9,965 nucleotides of DNA from DASUZD01 sp036377055 (GCA_036377055.1 DASUZD010000098.1:1-9965); one strand, 5' to 3'; counted from the stretch's first letter, positions 1 through 6,840 are shown. Notes: generated from the sequence alone by a model not told the origin. A program made the numbers and translations.

Positions 1-639
1 GGCCGGCCGCTCGCGTTTCTCCTGACGGTTCGCGCCGGCGTCGTCGAGGACGAGCTCGTCGCGACGGGGGCCGCTCAGCCGGCGATCCTCGTGATGCCGT
101 TCGGCTCGACCGGAACCTTCACCGACAAGGAGTGGGCGGACGGGGTCGGGCGCGACGAGGGGTGGGAGACCTTCGTCGCGCGCGACCTCGTCCACGCGAT
201 CGACTCGACCTACCGCACGATCCCGGACGGGGCGGACCGGGCGCTCGCCGGCCTGTCCGAAGGCGGCTACGGAGCGCTCAACATCGGCCTCCACCATCCG
301 GGCGAGTTCCGGGTGCTCGAGAGCTGGTCGGGGTACGAGCGCGCGGACAACCTCAAGCCGATCTTCGGCGGCGACCCGCAGCTCCTCGCCCGCAACAGCC
401 CGTCGAAGCAGCTCCCCGCCGTCGCGGCCGCGCTGAAGCGCGCGCACACGTACGTCTGGTTCTACTCCGGGAGCACGGACCGCCTGCGGCGCCAGAACGC
501 GGCGTTCGCGGCCGAGCTGAGTCGCCTCGGCGTCCCGCACCGCTACTTCGAGGTGCGCGGCGGCCACAACTGGGCGCTTTGGCGCGGGAACGCGGCCCGC
601 GCGCTGCTCGCGGCCCTGCGGAGGTTCCCGAGTGCGTAG
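1..639 (+). CDS. Putative esterase, alpha/beta hydrolase (esterase D / PF00756-like), 5' end outside window
   Basis: The frame is open from the first base to the TAG at 637-639, so the true start lies upstream; the first internal ATG (94-96) follows a coding stretch and is not the start. The product looks like the C-terminal 212 residues of a putative esterase of the enterochelin-esterase/mycolyltransferase type. The nucleophile elbow reads GLSEGG (Ser codon 256-258), the likely acid is the Asp of GSTDR (478-480) and the likely His is in GGHNW (565-567), so the triad appears complete. It overlaps the following aminoacyl-lipid synthase by 8 nt. In Corynebacterium glutamicum a putative esterase encoded just upstream of the MprF-like synthase is needed for alanyl-phosphatidylglycerol formation, while the synthase alone supports alanyl-diacylglycerol. 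By position this gene is the equivalent, which is an inference. A signal peptide cannot be judged because the N-terminus is missing. Confidence 0.85.
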   Translation, partial: GRPLAFLLTVRAGVVEDELVATGAAQPAILVMPFGSTGTFTDKEWADGVGRDEGWETFVARDLVHAIDSTYRTIPDGADRALAGLSEGGYGALNIGLHHPGEFRVLESWSGYERADNLKPIFGGDPQLLARNSPSKQLPAVAAALKRAHTYVWFYSGSTDRLRRQNAAFAAELSRLGVPHRYFEVRGGHNWALWRGNAARALLAALRRFPSA

Positions 640-2725
640 GGCAGCCGCAGCGGGACGCGCCGTCCTCGCGACCCTCGGGGGGCTGGCCGTCCTCGCGTCC
701 GCGACCGGGTGGCTGTACGTGCTCCGGGCGCCCAGGAGCCTTCCCGGCCCTCGCGTCGGCGACGCGCTGCCGTTGGACGAGCTCGCCCGCCGGTCGGCGG
801 TGCCGCTGCTCCTGTTCGTGCTCGTCTGGGCCGCGGCCGGGCTGCTCCTCGGCCTGCTCGCGCGGCTCGTGCGGCTCGAGCAGCTGACCAGCGCGCTCGT
901 CCTCACCGCCTGCACCGGAGCGTGGTGCTACCTCGTCACCGCGACCTCGATCCTGATCGTCCGCCAGGTGCCGGCCGACGCCGCGTTCGACTCGGCGTCC
1001 CGGCTCCGGGCCGTCTACCTGCCCGCCGCGCTCGCCGGCCTCGCGGGCGCGGTTACCGGCCGCCGGGCGGGGACAGCACGTCCGTGGACGCCGGCCTTGC
1101 TCGGGGCCGCCGTCGCCGCAGCCGGCGTCCTCGGCGTGCTGGAAGGCATCCTCCCGCACCACGACCGCGCGCTCGTCGACGCGCTCGCGCCCGCGGGCGT
1201 GCATCCGATCATGCGCTCGCTCGTCGCGCCCGCCGGGCTCGCGCTTGTCCTTGCGGCCCGGGGCCTCGCGCGGCGCAAGCGACGGGCGTGGCGGCTCGCG
1301 GTCGGCGTGCTCGCGACGTCGTCGCTGCTCCAGCTCCTGCACGGATTCACGCTCGGCGCGGCCGTGGCCGCGCTGCTCGCGCTGACCCTCGTGGCGCGGC
1401 GGCACGTGTTCTCGGCGCAAGGCGACCCTGCCACCGACACGCGCGTGCTCGTCCAGACCGTCGGCGTACTCGCCGCGATCTTCGCGTACGGGATCGCGGC
1501 CCTCTGGGTGAACCGCCTGATGGCCGACCAGCCGTTCACGCTCGGGTTCGCGCTGCGCGAGACCGGCCGCGCGCTCGTCGGGCTCAACCTGCGCGGGTCG
1601 GCGCACCTCGTCGGCGAGGTCGGCGCGTGGTTCCCGAAGTCGGTCTTCCTCGCGGGCTGCGTCGGCGCCGCCTGGCTGATCGCGTCGTGGCTCGGCCCGT
1701 GGCGCTACCGGCTACGGCAGGAGGCTCACGAGCACGAGGTGGCGCGTGCGCTCGTCGCGGCGTGGGGCGTCGACACACTCGCGCCGTTCGTGCTGCGCGC
1801 GGACAAGTCGTACTTCTTCGACGAGGACGAGCGGGCGTTCCTCGCCTACAAGGTGGTCGGCGGCGTCGCGGTCGTCTCCGGTGATCCGGTCGGCGCGCCC
1901 GCGGACTGCGATCGCGTCGTCGAGCGGTTCCTCGAGTTTGCCCACGCGCGCGACTGGCGCGTCGCCGTGCTGGGTGCGTCCGAGGCGTGGCTGCCGCGGT
2001 ACCGCTCGTGCGGCCTGCACGCGCTCTACCACGGCGACGAGGCCGTGCTGGAGGTCGACCGGTTCTCGCTCGAGGGCCGCGCGATCCGGAAGGTGCGGCA
2101 ATCCGTCCACCGGCTCGAGCGCGAGGGCTACACGGCGAAGGCGCTGCACCCGCGCGAGCTCACTCCGGCCTTGCGTCGCGAGCTCGAGGCCGTGGCGCGG
2201 GAGTGGCGCGGCCGGGAGCCCGAGCGCGGATTCGTCATGGCGTTCGACACGCTCTTCAGGCTCGAGGACGACGAGGCGCTCTTCGTCGTCGGGTTCGGCC
2301 CGGGCGGAGCCGCGGCGGGCTTCCTGCACTTCGCCGTCTCGAAGCCCGGCTGCGCGCTCTCGCTCTCGTCGATGCCGCGCCTTCGGTCGACGCCGAACGG
2401 ATTCAACGAGTGGCTCGTCTGCGCCGCGGTCGACTGGGCACGGACGCACGGCTTCGCGCGGATCTCGCTCAACTTCGCGCCCTTCGCGGCTCTGCTCGCG
2501 CCCGAGGCCGAGCTCTCGGCGCTCCAGCGAGTCGAGCGGCGCGCGCTGCTCTCGCTCAAGGGGCACTTCCAGCTCGACAACCTCCTGCTCTTCAGCCGGA
2601 AGTTCGCGCCGAGCTGGCAGCGGCGGTTCGTCGTCTACGAGCGGAGGCGCGACCTGCCACGGGTCGGCATCGCCGCGCTCGCGGCCGAGGCGTATTTGCC
2701 GTTCGCGGGCCGGCGAGGCGAGTGA
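632..2725 (+). CDS. MprF-like aminoacyl-lipid synthase (multi-TM + DUF2156/LPG synthase domain)
   Basis: A 697-residue membrane protein that should transfer an amino acid from aminoacyl-tRNA to a membrane lipid at the inner leaflet. Start is GTG at 632, with GAGG at 621-624 seven nt upstream, overlapping the esterase stop by 8 nt. Hydrophobic segments lie near residues 10-31, 56-79, 88-110, 127-143, 153-173, 197-210, 222-255 (two), 271-292 and 335-355. The stretch 205-260 (basic RRKRRAW, then LLQLLHG) is typical of the membrane part of these synthases. The cytosolic catalytic domain covers about 366-690: VVSGDPVG (414-421), IRKVRQSVHRLEREG (485-499), SLSSMPR (577-583), NGFNEWL (589-595), FQLDNLLLFSRKFAPSWQRRFVVYE (646-670). 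There is no fused lysyl-tRNA synthetase domain, unlike mycobacterial LysX. The amino acid and lipid cannot be read from sequence; alanine to diacylglycerol or phosphatidylglycerol is the best guess from the upstream esterase. The family call is firm, the substrate is not. Confidence 0.9.
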   Translation: MRRAAAAGRAVLATLGGLAVLASATGWLYVLRAPRSLPGPRVGDALPLDELARRSAVPLLLFVLVWAAAGLLLGLLARLVRLEQLTSALVLTACTGAWCYLVTATSILIVRQVPADAAFDSASRLRAVYLPAALAGLAGAVTGRRAGTARPWTPALLGAAVAAAGVLGVLEGILPHHDRALVDALAPAGVHPIMRSLVAPAGLALVLAARGLARRKRRAWRLAVGVLATSSLLQLLHGFTLGAAVAALLALTLVARRHVFSAQGDPATDTRVLVQTVGVLAAIFAYGIAALWVNRLMADQPFTLGFALRETGRALVGLNLRGSAHLVGEVGAWFPKSVFLAGCVGAAWLIASWLGPWRYRLRQEAHEHEVARALVAAWGVDTLAPFVLRADKSYFFDEDERAFLAYKVVGGVAVVSGDPVGAPADCDRVVERFLEFAHARDWRVAVLGASEAWLPRYRSCGLHALYHGDEAVLEVDRFSLEGRAIRKVRQSVHRLEREGYTAKALHPRELTPALRRELEAVAREWRGREPERGFVMAFDTLFRLEDDEALFVVGFGPGGAAAGFLHFAVSKPGCALSLSSMPRLRSTPNGFNEWLVCAAVDWARTHGFARISLNFAPFAALLAPEAELSALQRVERRALLSLKGHFQLDNLLLFSRKFAPSWQRRFVVYERRRDLPRVGIAALAAEAYLPFAGRRGE

Positions 2726-3585
2726 CCGCGGCCGTCGGTGGCGGCCTCGCGCTGGCGCTCGGCTCTGCGGCGGCGCTGAACTGGGGCTACGTCGTCCAGC
2801 ACGGAGCGGCCTCCGCGCTGCCGCCGCTCTCGCTTCGTCGGCCGCTCGCGTCGCTAGCGCTGCTTTTCCGGCACGCCCGCTGGCTCGCCGGCTTCCTCGT
2901 CGGGATCGGCGGCTGGGTGCTCTACGTGGTCGCGCTCCGCCTCGCACCGCTCTCGCTCGTCCAGTCCGCGTCGGCCGGGGGGATCGGGATCCTCGCGCTG
3001 CTCGCCTCGCGCCGCGGCGCGACACTCGACCGCCGCGAGCGGGCCGGCGTCGGCGCCGCCACGGTCGGCCTGCTCCTCCTCGGGCTCTCGCTCGTCCACC
3101 ACGGCGTCGGGCGCTCGAGCGGGAGCTGGACGACGGTCGCGGCGTGGATGGCTGCGTCGGTGGTCGTCGCCGGACTCGCGGCCGGGGCGGGGACGCGCGC
3201 GCTCGCTCCCGGCGCTGGGCTCGGCATCGCGGCGGGAGTGCTCTACGCGGCCGGTGACGTGGGCACGAAGGCCGCCGTCGGGGGCGGCGCGATGCTCCTC
3301 TTCGTCCCCGCGCTGCTCGCCTGCCACGGCCTCGCGTTCGTCGCGCTCCAGCTCGGGTTCCAGCGCGGGAAGGCGCTCGCGACGGCGGGCGTCGCGACGC
3401 TCTTCACGAACTCGCTCCCGATCCTCGCCGGGATGGCCGTCTTCCACGAGGGTGTTCCCGGCGGCGCGGCGGGAGCGGCACGCGTCGCCGCGTTCGTCGG
3501 CGTCGTGGCGGGAGCGGCGGCGCTCGCACGGCCGGACGCTCCGGCAGAGGCGCTTCGGCGGGCCGAGCCGGCGCCAGGTGCGTAG
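2722..3585 (+). CDS. DMT/EamA-like (drug/metabolite transporter superfamily) membrane protein
   Basis: A 287-residue, very hydrophobic protein. GTG at 2722 is chosen because it makes a 4-nt GTGA overlap with the preceding stop and opens straight into the first helix; GAGG at 2715-2718 is close but plausible as a ribosome site. A longer frame beginning at 1987 is only out-of-frame synthase sequence. About nine or ten helices are visible, near residues 4-26, 53-72, 76-96, 108-124, 138-157, 164-184, 190-212, 218-241 and 252-269. Two similar half-repeats, around 72-98 (LAPLSLVQSASAGG) and 217-243 (ALATAGVATLFTNSLP followed by FHE), fit the duplicated EamA fold. The N-terminal LNWGYVVQHGAA recalls NIPA/DMT proteins. 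The substrate is unknown. Because DMT-fold proteins such as ArnE/ArnF are involved in moving modified lipids across the membrane, a role in translocating the aminoacylated lipid is possible, but this is inference from position only. Confidence 0.75.
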   Translation: MTAAVGGGLALALGSAAALNWGYVVQHGAASALPPLSLRRPLASLALLFRHARWLAGFLVGIGGWVLYVVALRLAPLSLVQSASAGGIGILALLASRRGATLDRRERAGVGAATVGLLLLGLSLVHHGVGRSSGSWTTVAAWMAASVVVAGLAAGAGTRALAPGAGLGIAAGVLYAAGDVGTKAAVGGGAMLLFVPALLACHGLAFVALQLGFQRGKALATAGVATLFTNSLPILAGMAVFHEGVPGGAAGAARVAAFVGVVAGAAALARPDAPAEALRRAEPAPGA

Positions 3586-4489
3586 GGTCGCGATCGCTGC
3601 TCTCGCGCTGGCGCTGCCCGCCGCTGCGCGCGCACAACCGCTTCTGCCCGGCGGGCCCGCCTCGCCGGTCCGGATCCTCGCCTTCGCCTACCGCGCCCAC
3701 GACGGTCTGCACCGGCTCGCGTATCTCCTCCTACCGGCCGGCTACGACCCTCGCGACCCGCCGATCCCGCTCGTCATCTCGCCGCACGGCCGCGGCGCGA
3801 GCGCGATCTCGAACGCGATGCGCTGGGGCGACCTACCCGCGCAGGGCGGCTTCGCGGTCGTCAACCCGGAGGGCCAGGGCCGGCGGCTCGCGCTCTACTC
3901 GTGGGGCGCGCCCGGCCAGATCGCGGATCTCGCGCGAATGCCGCGCCTCGTGGAGCAGGCGTTCCCCTGGGTGCGAATTGACGCACGGCGGATCTACGCC
4001 GTCGGCGCGAGCATGGGCGGCCAGGAGACGCTCCTGCTCGTCGCGCACCACCCGGCGCTCCTCGCGGGAGCGGCGGCCTTCGACGCGCCGACGAACATGG
4101 CGCTTCGCTATCGCGACTTCCTCCTGCTCTGGCGCGGGCGCGTCCTCCGGCGGCTCGCCCGCTACGAGATCGGCGGCCCGCCGCGGGCGGATCCCGAGCG
4201 GTACGAGTTACGCAGTCCGTCTGACGTCGCGCGCGCGATCGCCTTCTCCGGAGTGCCGCTCGAGCTCTGGTGGAGCCGGCGCGACGACGTCGTCGTCGAC
4301 GAGGCGGATCAGTCGGGCCGCCTCTACCGCGAGATCGAGCGCCTCAACCCGGACGCGCCGGTGCGCGAGTTCGTGGGGACGTGGGCGCACACGGCCGAGC
4401 TGGACAGGAAGCTCCCGCTCGCCCTCGCGCGTCTCGGGCTCCTCCACGAACGAAACCGCCGTACGCCGGTGACAGGTGTCGTATCATGA
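3578..4489 (+). CDS. Secreted alpha/beta hydrolase (esterase / prolyl-oligopeptidase-like)
   Basis: A 303-residue predicted exported hydrolase. GTG at 3578 is chosen because it gives an 8-nt overlap with the transporter gene and begins a signal peptide: MRR, a hydrophobic core (residues 4-16), then ARA-Q with likely cleavage after residue 19. The mature part has an oxyanion-type SPHGRG (68-73), a nucleophile elbow GASMGG (Ser145), an acid at Asp236 or Asp237 in SRRDD, and His271 in TWAHT, so the catalytic set looks complete. It resembles secreted esterase/PHB-depolymerase-like hydrolases in general; no narrower family is recognised. Standing in an operon with an aminoacyl-lipid synthase, it could be the extracytoplasmic hydrolase that removes the amino acid, as PA0919 does beside the alanyl-PG synthase PA0920 in Pseudomonas aeruginosa. 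That parallel is one of position and enzyme class, not demonstrated homology. Confidence 0.8.
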   Translation: MRRVAIAALALALPAAARAQPLLPGGPASPVRILAFAYRAHDGLHRLAYLLLPAGYDPRDPPIPLVISPHGRGASAISNAMRWGDLPAQGGFAVVNPEGQGRRLALYSWGAPGQIADLARMPRLVEQAFPWVRIDARRIYAVGASMGGQETLLLVAHHPALLAGAAAFDAPTNMALRYRDFLLLWRGRVLRRLARYEIGGPPRADPERYELRSPSDVARAIAFSGVPLELWWSRRDDVVVDEADQSGRLYREIERLNPDAPVREFVGTWAHTAELDRKLPLALARLGLLHERNRRTPVTGVVS

Positions 4490-5051
4490 GTACGTGCTCG
4501 AGGAACCGGGACGCCGGGAGCCCGCGCCTCACCCGCTGAGGCTCGTCCAGGCGTTCGTCAACACGAAGGACACCGAGAACGCGGTCGAGGAGCTTTCGAC
4601 GCCGGCGGCGCTTCGCGACGCGCTGCTCCGGATCGGCGTCCTCGGCGGCGACGAGCCGGAGCTCGGCGAAGGCGATCTCCGCCACGCGGTCGAGGTCCGG
4701 GAGGCGCTGCGGGAGCTCTTGCTCGCGAACAACGGCGGCCGCGTCGGGTCGGACGCGCTCGCGACCCTGGAGCGCGCGGCCCGCTCCGGCCACGTCGGGA
4801 TCCGGTTCTCGGACGCAGGCGCCGAGCTCGTCGCGGAGGCGCGCGGCGTCGACGGCGCGCTCGGGCGAATCCTGTCGGTGATCCCTGTCGCGGTCGCGGA
4901 CGGGACGTGGGCGAGGCTGAAGGCGTGCCCGCGCGACGTCTGCCACTGGGTCTTCTACGACCGGTCGCGCAACCACTCGAGCACGTGGTGCTCGATGAGC
5001 GTCTGCGGGAACCGGACGAAGACCCGGCGCTACAGGGCGCGGCGCGCGTAA
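4476..5051 (+). CDS. CGNR zinc-finger protein (ABATE-like N-terminal domain), putative transcription regulator
   Basis: A 191-residue protein ending in a clear CGNR zinc finger: Cys151, Cys156, Cys172 and Cys177, with CHWVFYDRSRN (156-166), WCSM (171-174) and CGNR (177-180), followed by a basic tail. The helical N-terminal part (about 20-140, with AFVNTKD and a VREALRELLLANNGG stretch) fits the ABATE domain that normally precedes this finger. Family members are thought to bind DNA as transcription regulators. GTG at 4476 is preferred: GGTGA at 4468-4472 sits where a ribosome site should, and the gene then overlaps the hydrolase by 14 nt. GTG at 4494, just after the hydrolase stop, is the alternative. 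As last gene of the lipid operon it may control that operon. Its 3' end overlaps the convergent gene by 22 nt. Confidence 0.9.
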   Translation: MSYHEYVLEEPGRREPAPHPLRLVQAFVNTKDTENAVEELSTPAALRDALLRIGVLGGDEPELGEGDLRHAVEVREALRELLLANNGGRVGSDALATLERAARSGHVGIRFSDAGAELVAEARGVDGALGRILSVIPVAVADGTWARLKACPRDVCHWVFYDRSRNHSSTWCSMSVCGNRTKTRRYRARRA

Positions 5052-5671
5052 GCGCGGTAGGCGCGCGCGTTCCGGCGCCACGAAACGAACCACAGCCCGA
5101 GTGGCAGCCCGACGAGCAGGACGCCGATCGCAGCGGGCAAGAGGAACCAGATCGGGCCGATGCGTCCGTGCCGCTCCTTCGTCAGGTTCGGCTGCGGCAG
5201 AAGGTCGTTCGAGGCGTGCATGTTCCCCGAGCCGCTGCCCTCGCGCGGGAAGAACGCCGTCGGGACCGCGGAGTCGACGAGCCAGCGGCCGCCGATCTTC
5301 CGCAGCTCGATCGTCCAGTTCGTCATCTCCAGCTTCGAGCGGGCGGGCGGGCGGAGCTGCGTGTCGATCATCACGTAGTTCCGGCTCGTCATGTCGATCG
5401 ACCAGCCGTGGAAGCGCCGGCCGACCGCCGGATACGGCGAGACGGGAAGGTTCCCCTTCGCCCATTGCGCGCGCTTCGTGTCCTGGCGGAGGTGTGGGGT
5501 GACGACCGAGAACGCGCGCTCCGGGTGCTTTCTGGCGATGGCCGAGGGGACGAAGACGTCGAGCGTGCGGTCGATGCCGGCCCGGTCGGCGGCGGTCAGC
5601 CGCGCGCTCGCGGCCTGTGCCGGCGTCGCCAGGAGGACGAACCCGAGCAGCGGAAGGAGCAGTCGCCTCAT
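5030..5671 (-). CDS. Membrane-anchored extracytoplasmic protein of unknown function
   Basis: A 213-residue protein not assigned to a family. It starts with a signal peptide (MRR, hydrophobic 4-15, TPAQA with likely cleavage after residue 20) and ends with one transmembrane helix (about 171-197) followed by a strongly basic tail, predicting an outside domain and a short inside tail. The outside part (about 25-145) begins with a helix-rich segment (DRAGIDRTLDVFVPSAI, RKHPERAFSVVTP) and continues with strand-like pieces (NYVMIDTQL, KLEMTNWTIELRKIGGRWLVDSAVP). This pattern resembles NTF2-like secreted proteins, but that is only a guess. ATG at 5669-5671 lies 36 nt after the cytochrome gene's stop on the same strand, so the two probably share a transcript. 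No convincing ribosome site precedes the ATG. It may assist or stabilise the neighbouring cytochrome; nothing in the sequence proves it. Confidence 0.75.
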   Translation of the reverse strand: MRRLLLPLLGFVLLATPAQAASARLTAADRAGIDRTLDVFVPSAIARKHPERAFSVVTPHLRQDTKRAQWAKGNLPVSPYPAVGRRFHGWSIDMTSRNYVMIDTQLRPPARSKLEMTNWTIELRKIGGRWLVDSAVPTAFFPREGSGSGNMHASNDLLPQPNLTKERHGRIGPIWFLLPAAIGVLLVGLPLGLWFVSWRRNARAYRAYARRAL

Positions 5672-5707
5672 GTGGGCACAACACTAGCGTAAGTCGATAG
5701 CAGGTGT

Positions 5708-6553
5708 CTAACGTCCGGCGTGTTTCGCGACGAACGCCGCGACGTCCCGTATCTGCGCGGGCGACAGCGTGCTCTTGAAGGGCGGCATGCCGCCGCCCCC
5801 GTTCTCGACCTGCGCCCGGGCCTCGGCGAAGGTCACCTGCACCCGGTCGAGATTCGGGCCGGCCTGGCCGGTCGTCTTCGCCGCCGCGAGCGTGTGGCAG
5901 ACGCCGCAGCTCCGCGTGAAGACCTGCTCCCCGGCGGCGACGTTCGCGTCCGCGGGCACGACGATCGGCGTCGACGTCCCGAGCTTTGCCGGCGGCGCGT
6001 TGTCGTGGCGGTAGAGCCAGAGCGCGCTCGTGTACCAGACGGCGATCAGCACGGCGAAGAGCATTCCGCCTGCGATCGGCAGGACGGGCCGGGGGAAGCG
6101 GTGCAGGCGGACGATCGTCACCTTCGACGCGTACGCGCCGTACACCGCGCAGCCGAGCAGCGAGTGGGCGAGGACCCGCGAGTCGGGCGTCCGGAACCCG
6201 AGCTTGAAGATGCAGTGGTACGCGACCGGCAGCGTGAAGACGAACGCGAGGCGGCCCGACCAGCGGTGCGCCGGGTTGACCCACCGCGGCTTCGGCCAGG
6301 GCAGCTTCCTGAAGATCCACGCGGCGCTGAAGACCTGGAAGCACGCGAGGATCGCCGCGCCCGTCGCGAAGCCCGCCTTCAGGTGGATCGGGTCGCTGAA
6401 GAAGAGCCTGAAGTAGCCCTTCGAGCGCGGCGCGTGGTGCGCGAGCAGGCCGGCGGTGAGCGAGAAGAGCGCGAACGCGAGGAGCGGCGCCGCGACCCAG
6501 CGGTAGGAGCGCGTCGCGGGCGGAGCGGGGGCGGCGAGAACGGGTTCCGCCAT
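5708..6553 (-). CDS. Membrane cytochrome: haem-b-like TM domain fused to C-terminal cytochrome c
   Basis: A 281-residue electron-transfer protein. Hydrophobic segments lie near residues 18-37, 60-82, 102-118, 125-142 and 158-180. Histidines at helix edges (His57 in DPIHLKAG, His96 in PAHRWSGR, His113 in AYHCIF, His130 in LAHSLLG) are candidate haem-b ligands, giving a cytochrome-b561-like or DUF6529-like appearance. After a linker (about 185-205) comes a class I cytochrome c domain: CGVCH at 216-220, GPNL at 232-235, and the axial Met256 in GGMPPF, ending in a typical C-terminal helix. The c domain should face outside, where haem c is attached. The partner and direction of electron flow are unknown. 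ATG at 6551-6553 has no ribosome site, but a promoter-like sequence seven nt upstream suggests a leaderless message. It is the first gene of a probable two-gene unit. Confidence 0.85.
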   Translation of the reverse strand: MAEPVLAAPAPPATRSYRWVAAPLLAFALFSLTAGLLAHHAPRSKGYFRLFFSDPIHLKAGFATGAAILACFQVFSAAWIFRKLPWPKPRWVNPAHRWSGRLAFVFTLPVAYHCIFKLGFRTPDSRVLAHSLLGCAVYGAYASKVTIVRLHRFPRPVLPIAGGMLFAVLIAVWYTSALWLYRHDNAPPAKLGTSTPIVVPADANVAAGEQVFTRSCGVCHTLAAAKTTGQAGPNLDRVQVTFAEARAQVENGGGGMPPFKSTLSPAQIRDVAAFVAKHAGR

Positions 6554-6560
6554 TGGGTGC

Positions 6561-6590
6561 TATCGAACCCGACCCGGCGGACGACAGCAA
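6561..6590 (-). promoter_or_regulatory. Possible leaderless promoter of the cytochrome gene
   Basis: On the minus strand TTGCTG (6590-6585) and TCGATA (6566-6561) are 18 nt apart, and the -10-like box ends seven nt before the ATG of the cytochrome gene. That spacing would start the transcript at or next to the ATG, in keeping with the absence of a ribosome-binding site. Match to consensus is moderate, so this is tentative. Confidence 0.3.
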
Positions 6591-6644
6591 GCGAGGGTCC
6601 CAGGCGTCATGTTCACTTCCGCGCTGGCTCCGGGTCGAGCGTCC

Positions 6645-6702
6645 ACACCGGGGTCTGACCCCGGTTCTGCGCCAAGCACGCGCACGCGCGTCCACAGGCC
6701 GC
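6645..6702. repeat. Palindromic repeat copy 1
   Basis: The copy begins with ACACC, contains the perfect palindrome ACCGGGGTCTGACCCCGGT (6647-6665; nine-base arms around one T), then a less conserved stretch with GCACGCGCACG and CCACAGGCCG. A second copy starts 99 nt later. The same order of blocks in both copies shows that the repeat unit is about 56-58 nt, longer than the palindrome itself. Palindromes of this GGGGTC/GACCCC kind recur in many high-GC genomes as REP-like elements, sometimes tied to IS200/Y1-type transposases; that link is from general knowledge and no transposase is present here. Confidence 0.8.
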
Positions 6703-6743
6703 CGCTCCGCTCGTTACCTCATGCGGGTCCTTCGCGCGCGGTG

Positions 6744-6799
6744 ACACCGGGGTCTGACCCCGGTTTTTCGCGCGGCACGCGCACGTCCGCCCACAGCCG
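6744..6799. repeat. Palindromic repeat copy 2
   Basis: Second copy, with the same perfect palindrome ACCGGGGTCTGACCCCGGT at 6746-6764 followed by TTTT, then GCACGCGCACG and CCACAGCCG. It differs from copy 1 mainly between the palindrome and the GCACGCGCACG block. The hairpin plus T-run looks like an intrinsic terminator on the plus strand, but no plus-strand gene ends nearby, so this is more likely chance within a repeat. Confidence 0.8.
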
Positions 6800-6810
6800 T
6801 GCCCGAAAGG

Positions 6811-6840
6811 TTGACGCCGGCTTGGGACAGCGCCTACGCT
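6811..6840 (+). promoter_or_regulatory. Promoter of the acyl-CoA dehydrogenase operon
   Basis: TTGACG (6811-6816) and TACGCT (6835-6840) are separated by 18 nt, a good match to a housekeeping sigma-70-type promoter. Transcription would begin near 6847, inside the palindromic operator and about 30 nt before the ATG at 6876. Confidence 0.6.

Noticed and set aside
353..1606. 417-residue minus-strand open frame opposite the esterase and synthase
   Set aside because: Arg/Glu-rich shadow sequence opposite a clearly conserved synthase; no recognisable motif.
1712..3025. 437-residue minus-strand open frame opposite the synthase and transporter
   Set aside because: Arg-rich shadow composition and antisense to two supported genes.
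3254..3577. Longer N-terminus for the secreted hydrolase
   Set aside because: The added part is Ser/Arg-rich shadow of the transporter gene and would bury the signal peptide that begins at 3578.
4344..6695. 783-residue open frame on the minus strand
   Set aside because: It overlaps several well-supported genes in other frames, has Arg/Pro-rich low-complexity composition typical of high-GC shadow frames, and shows no domain.
6744..6769. Intrinsic terminator (hairpin followed by TTTT) in repeat copy 2
   Set aside because: No plus-strand gene ends before it, copy 1 has the same hairpin without the T-run, and it is better explained as part of the repeat.
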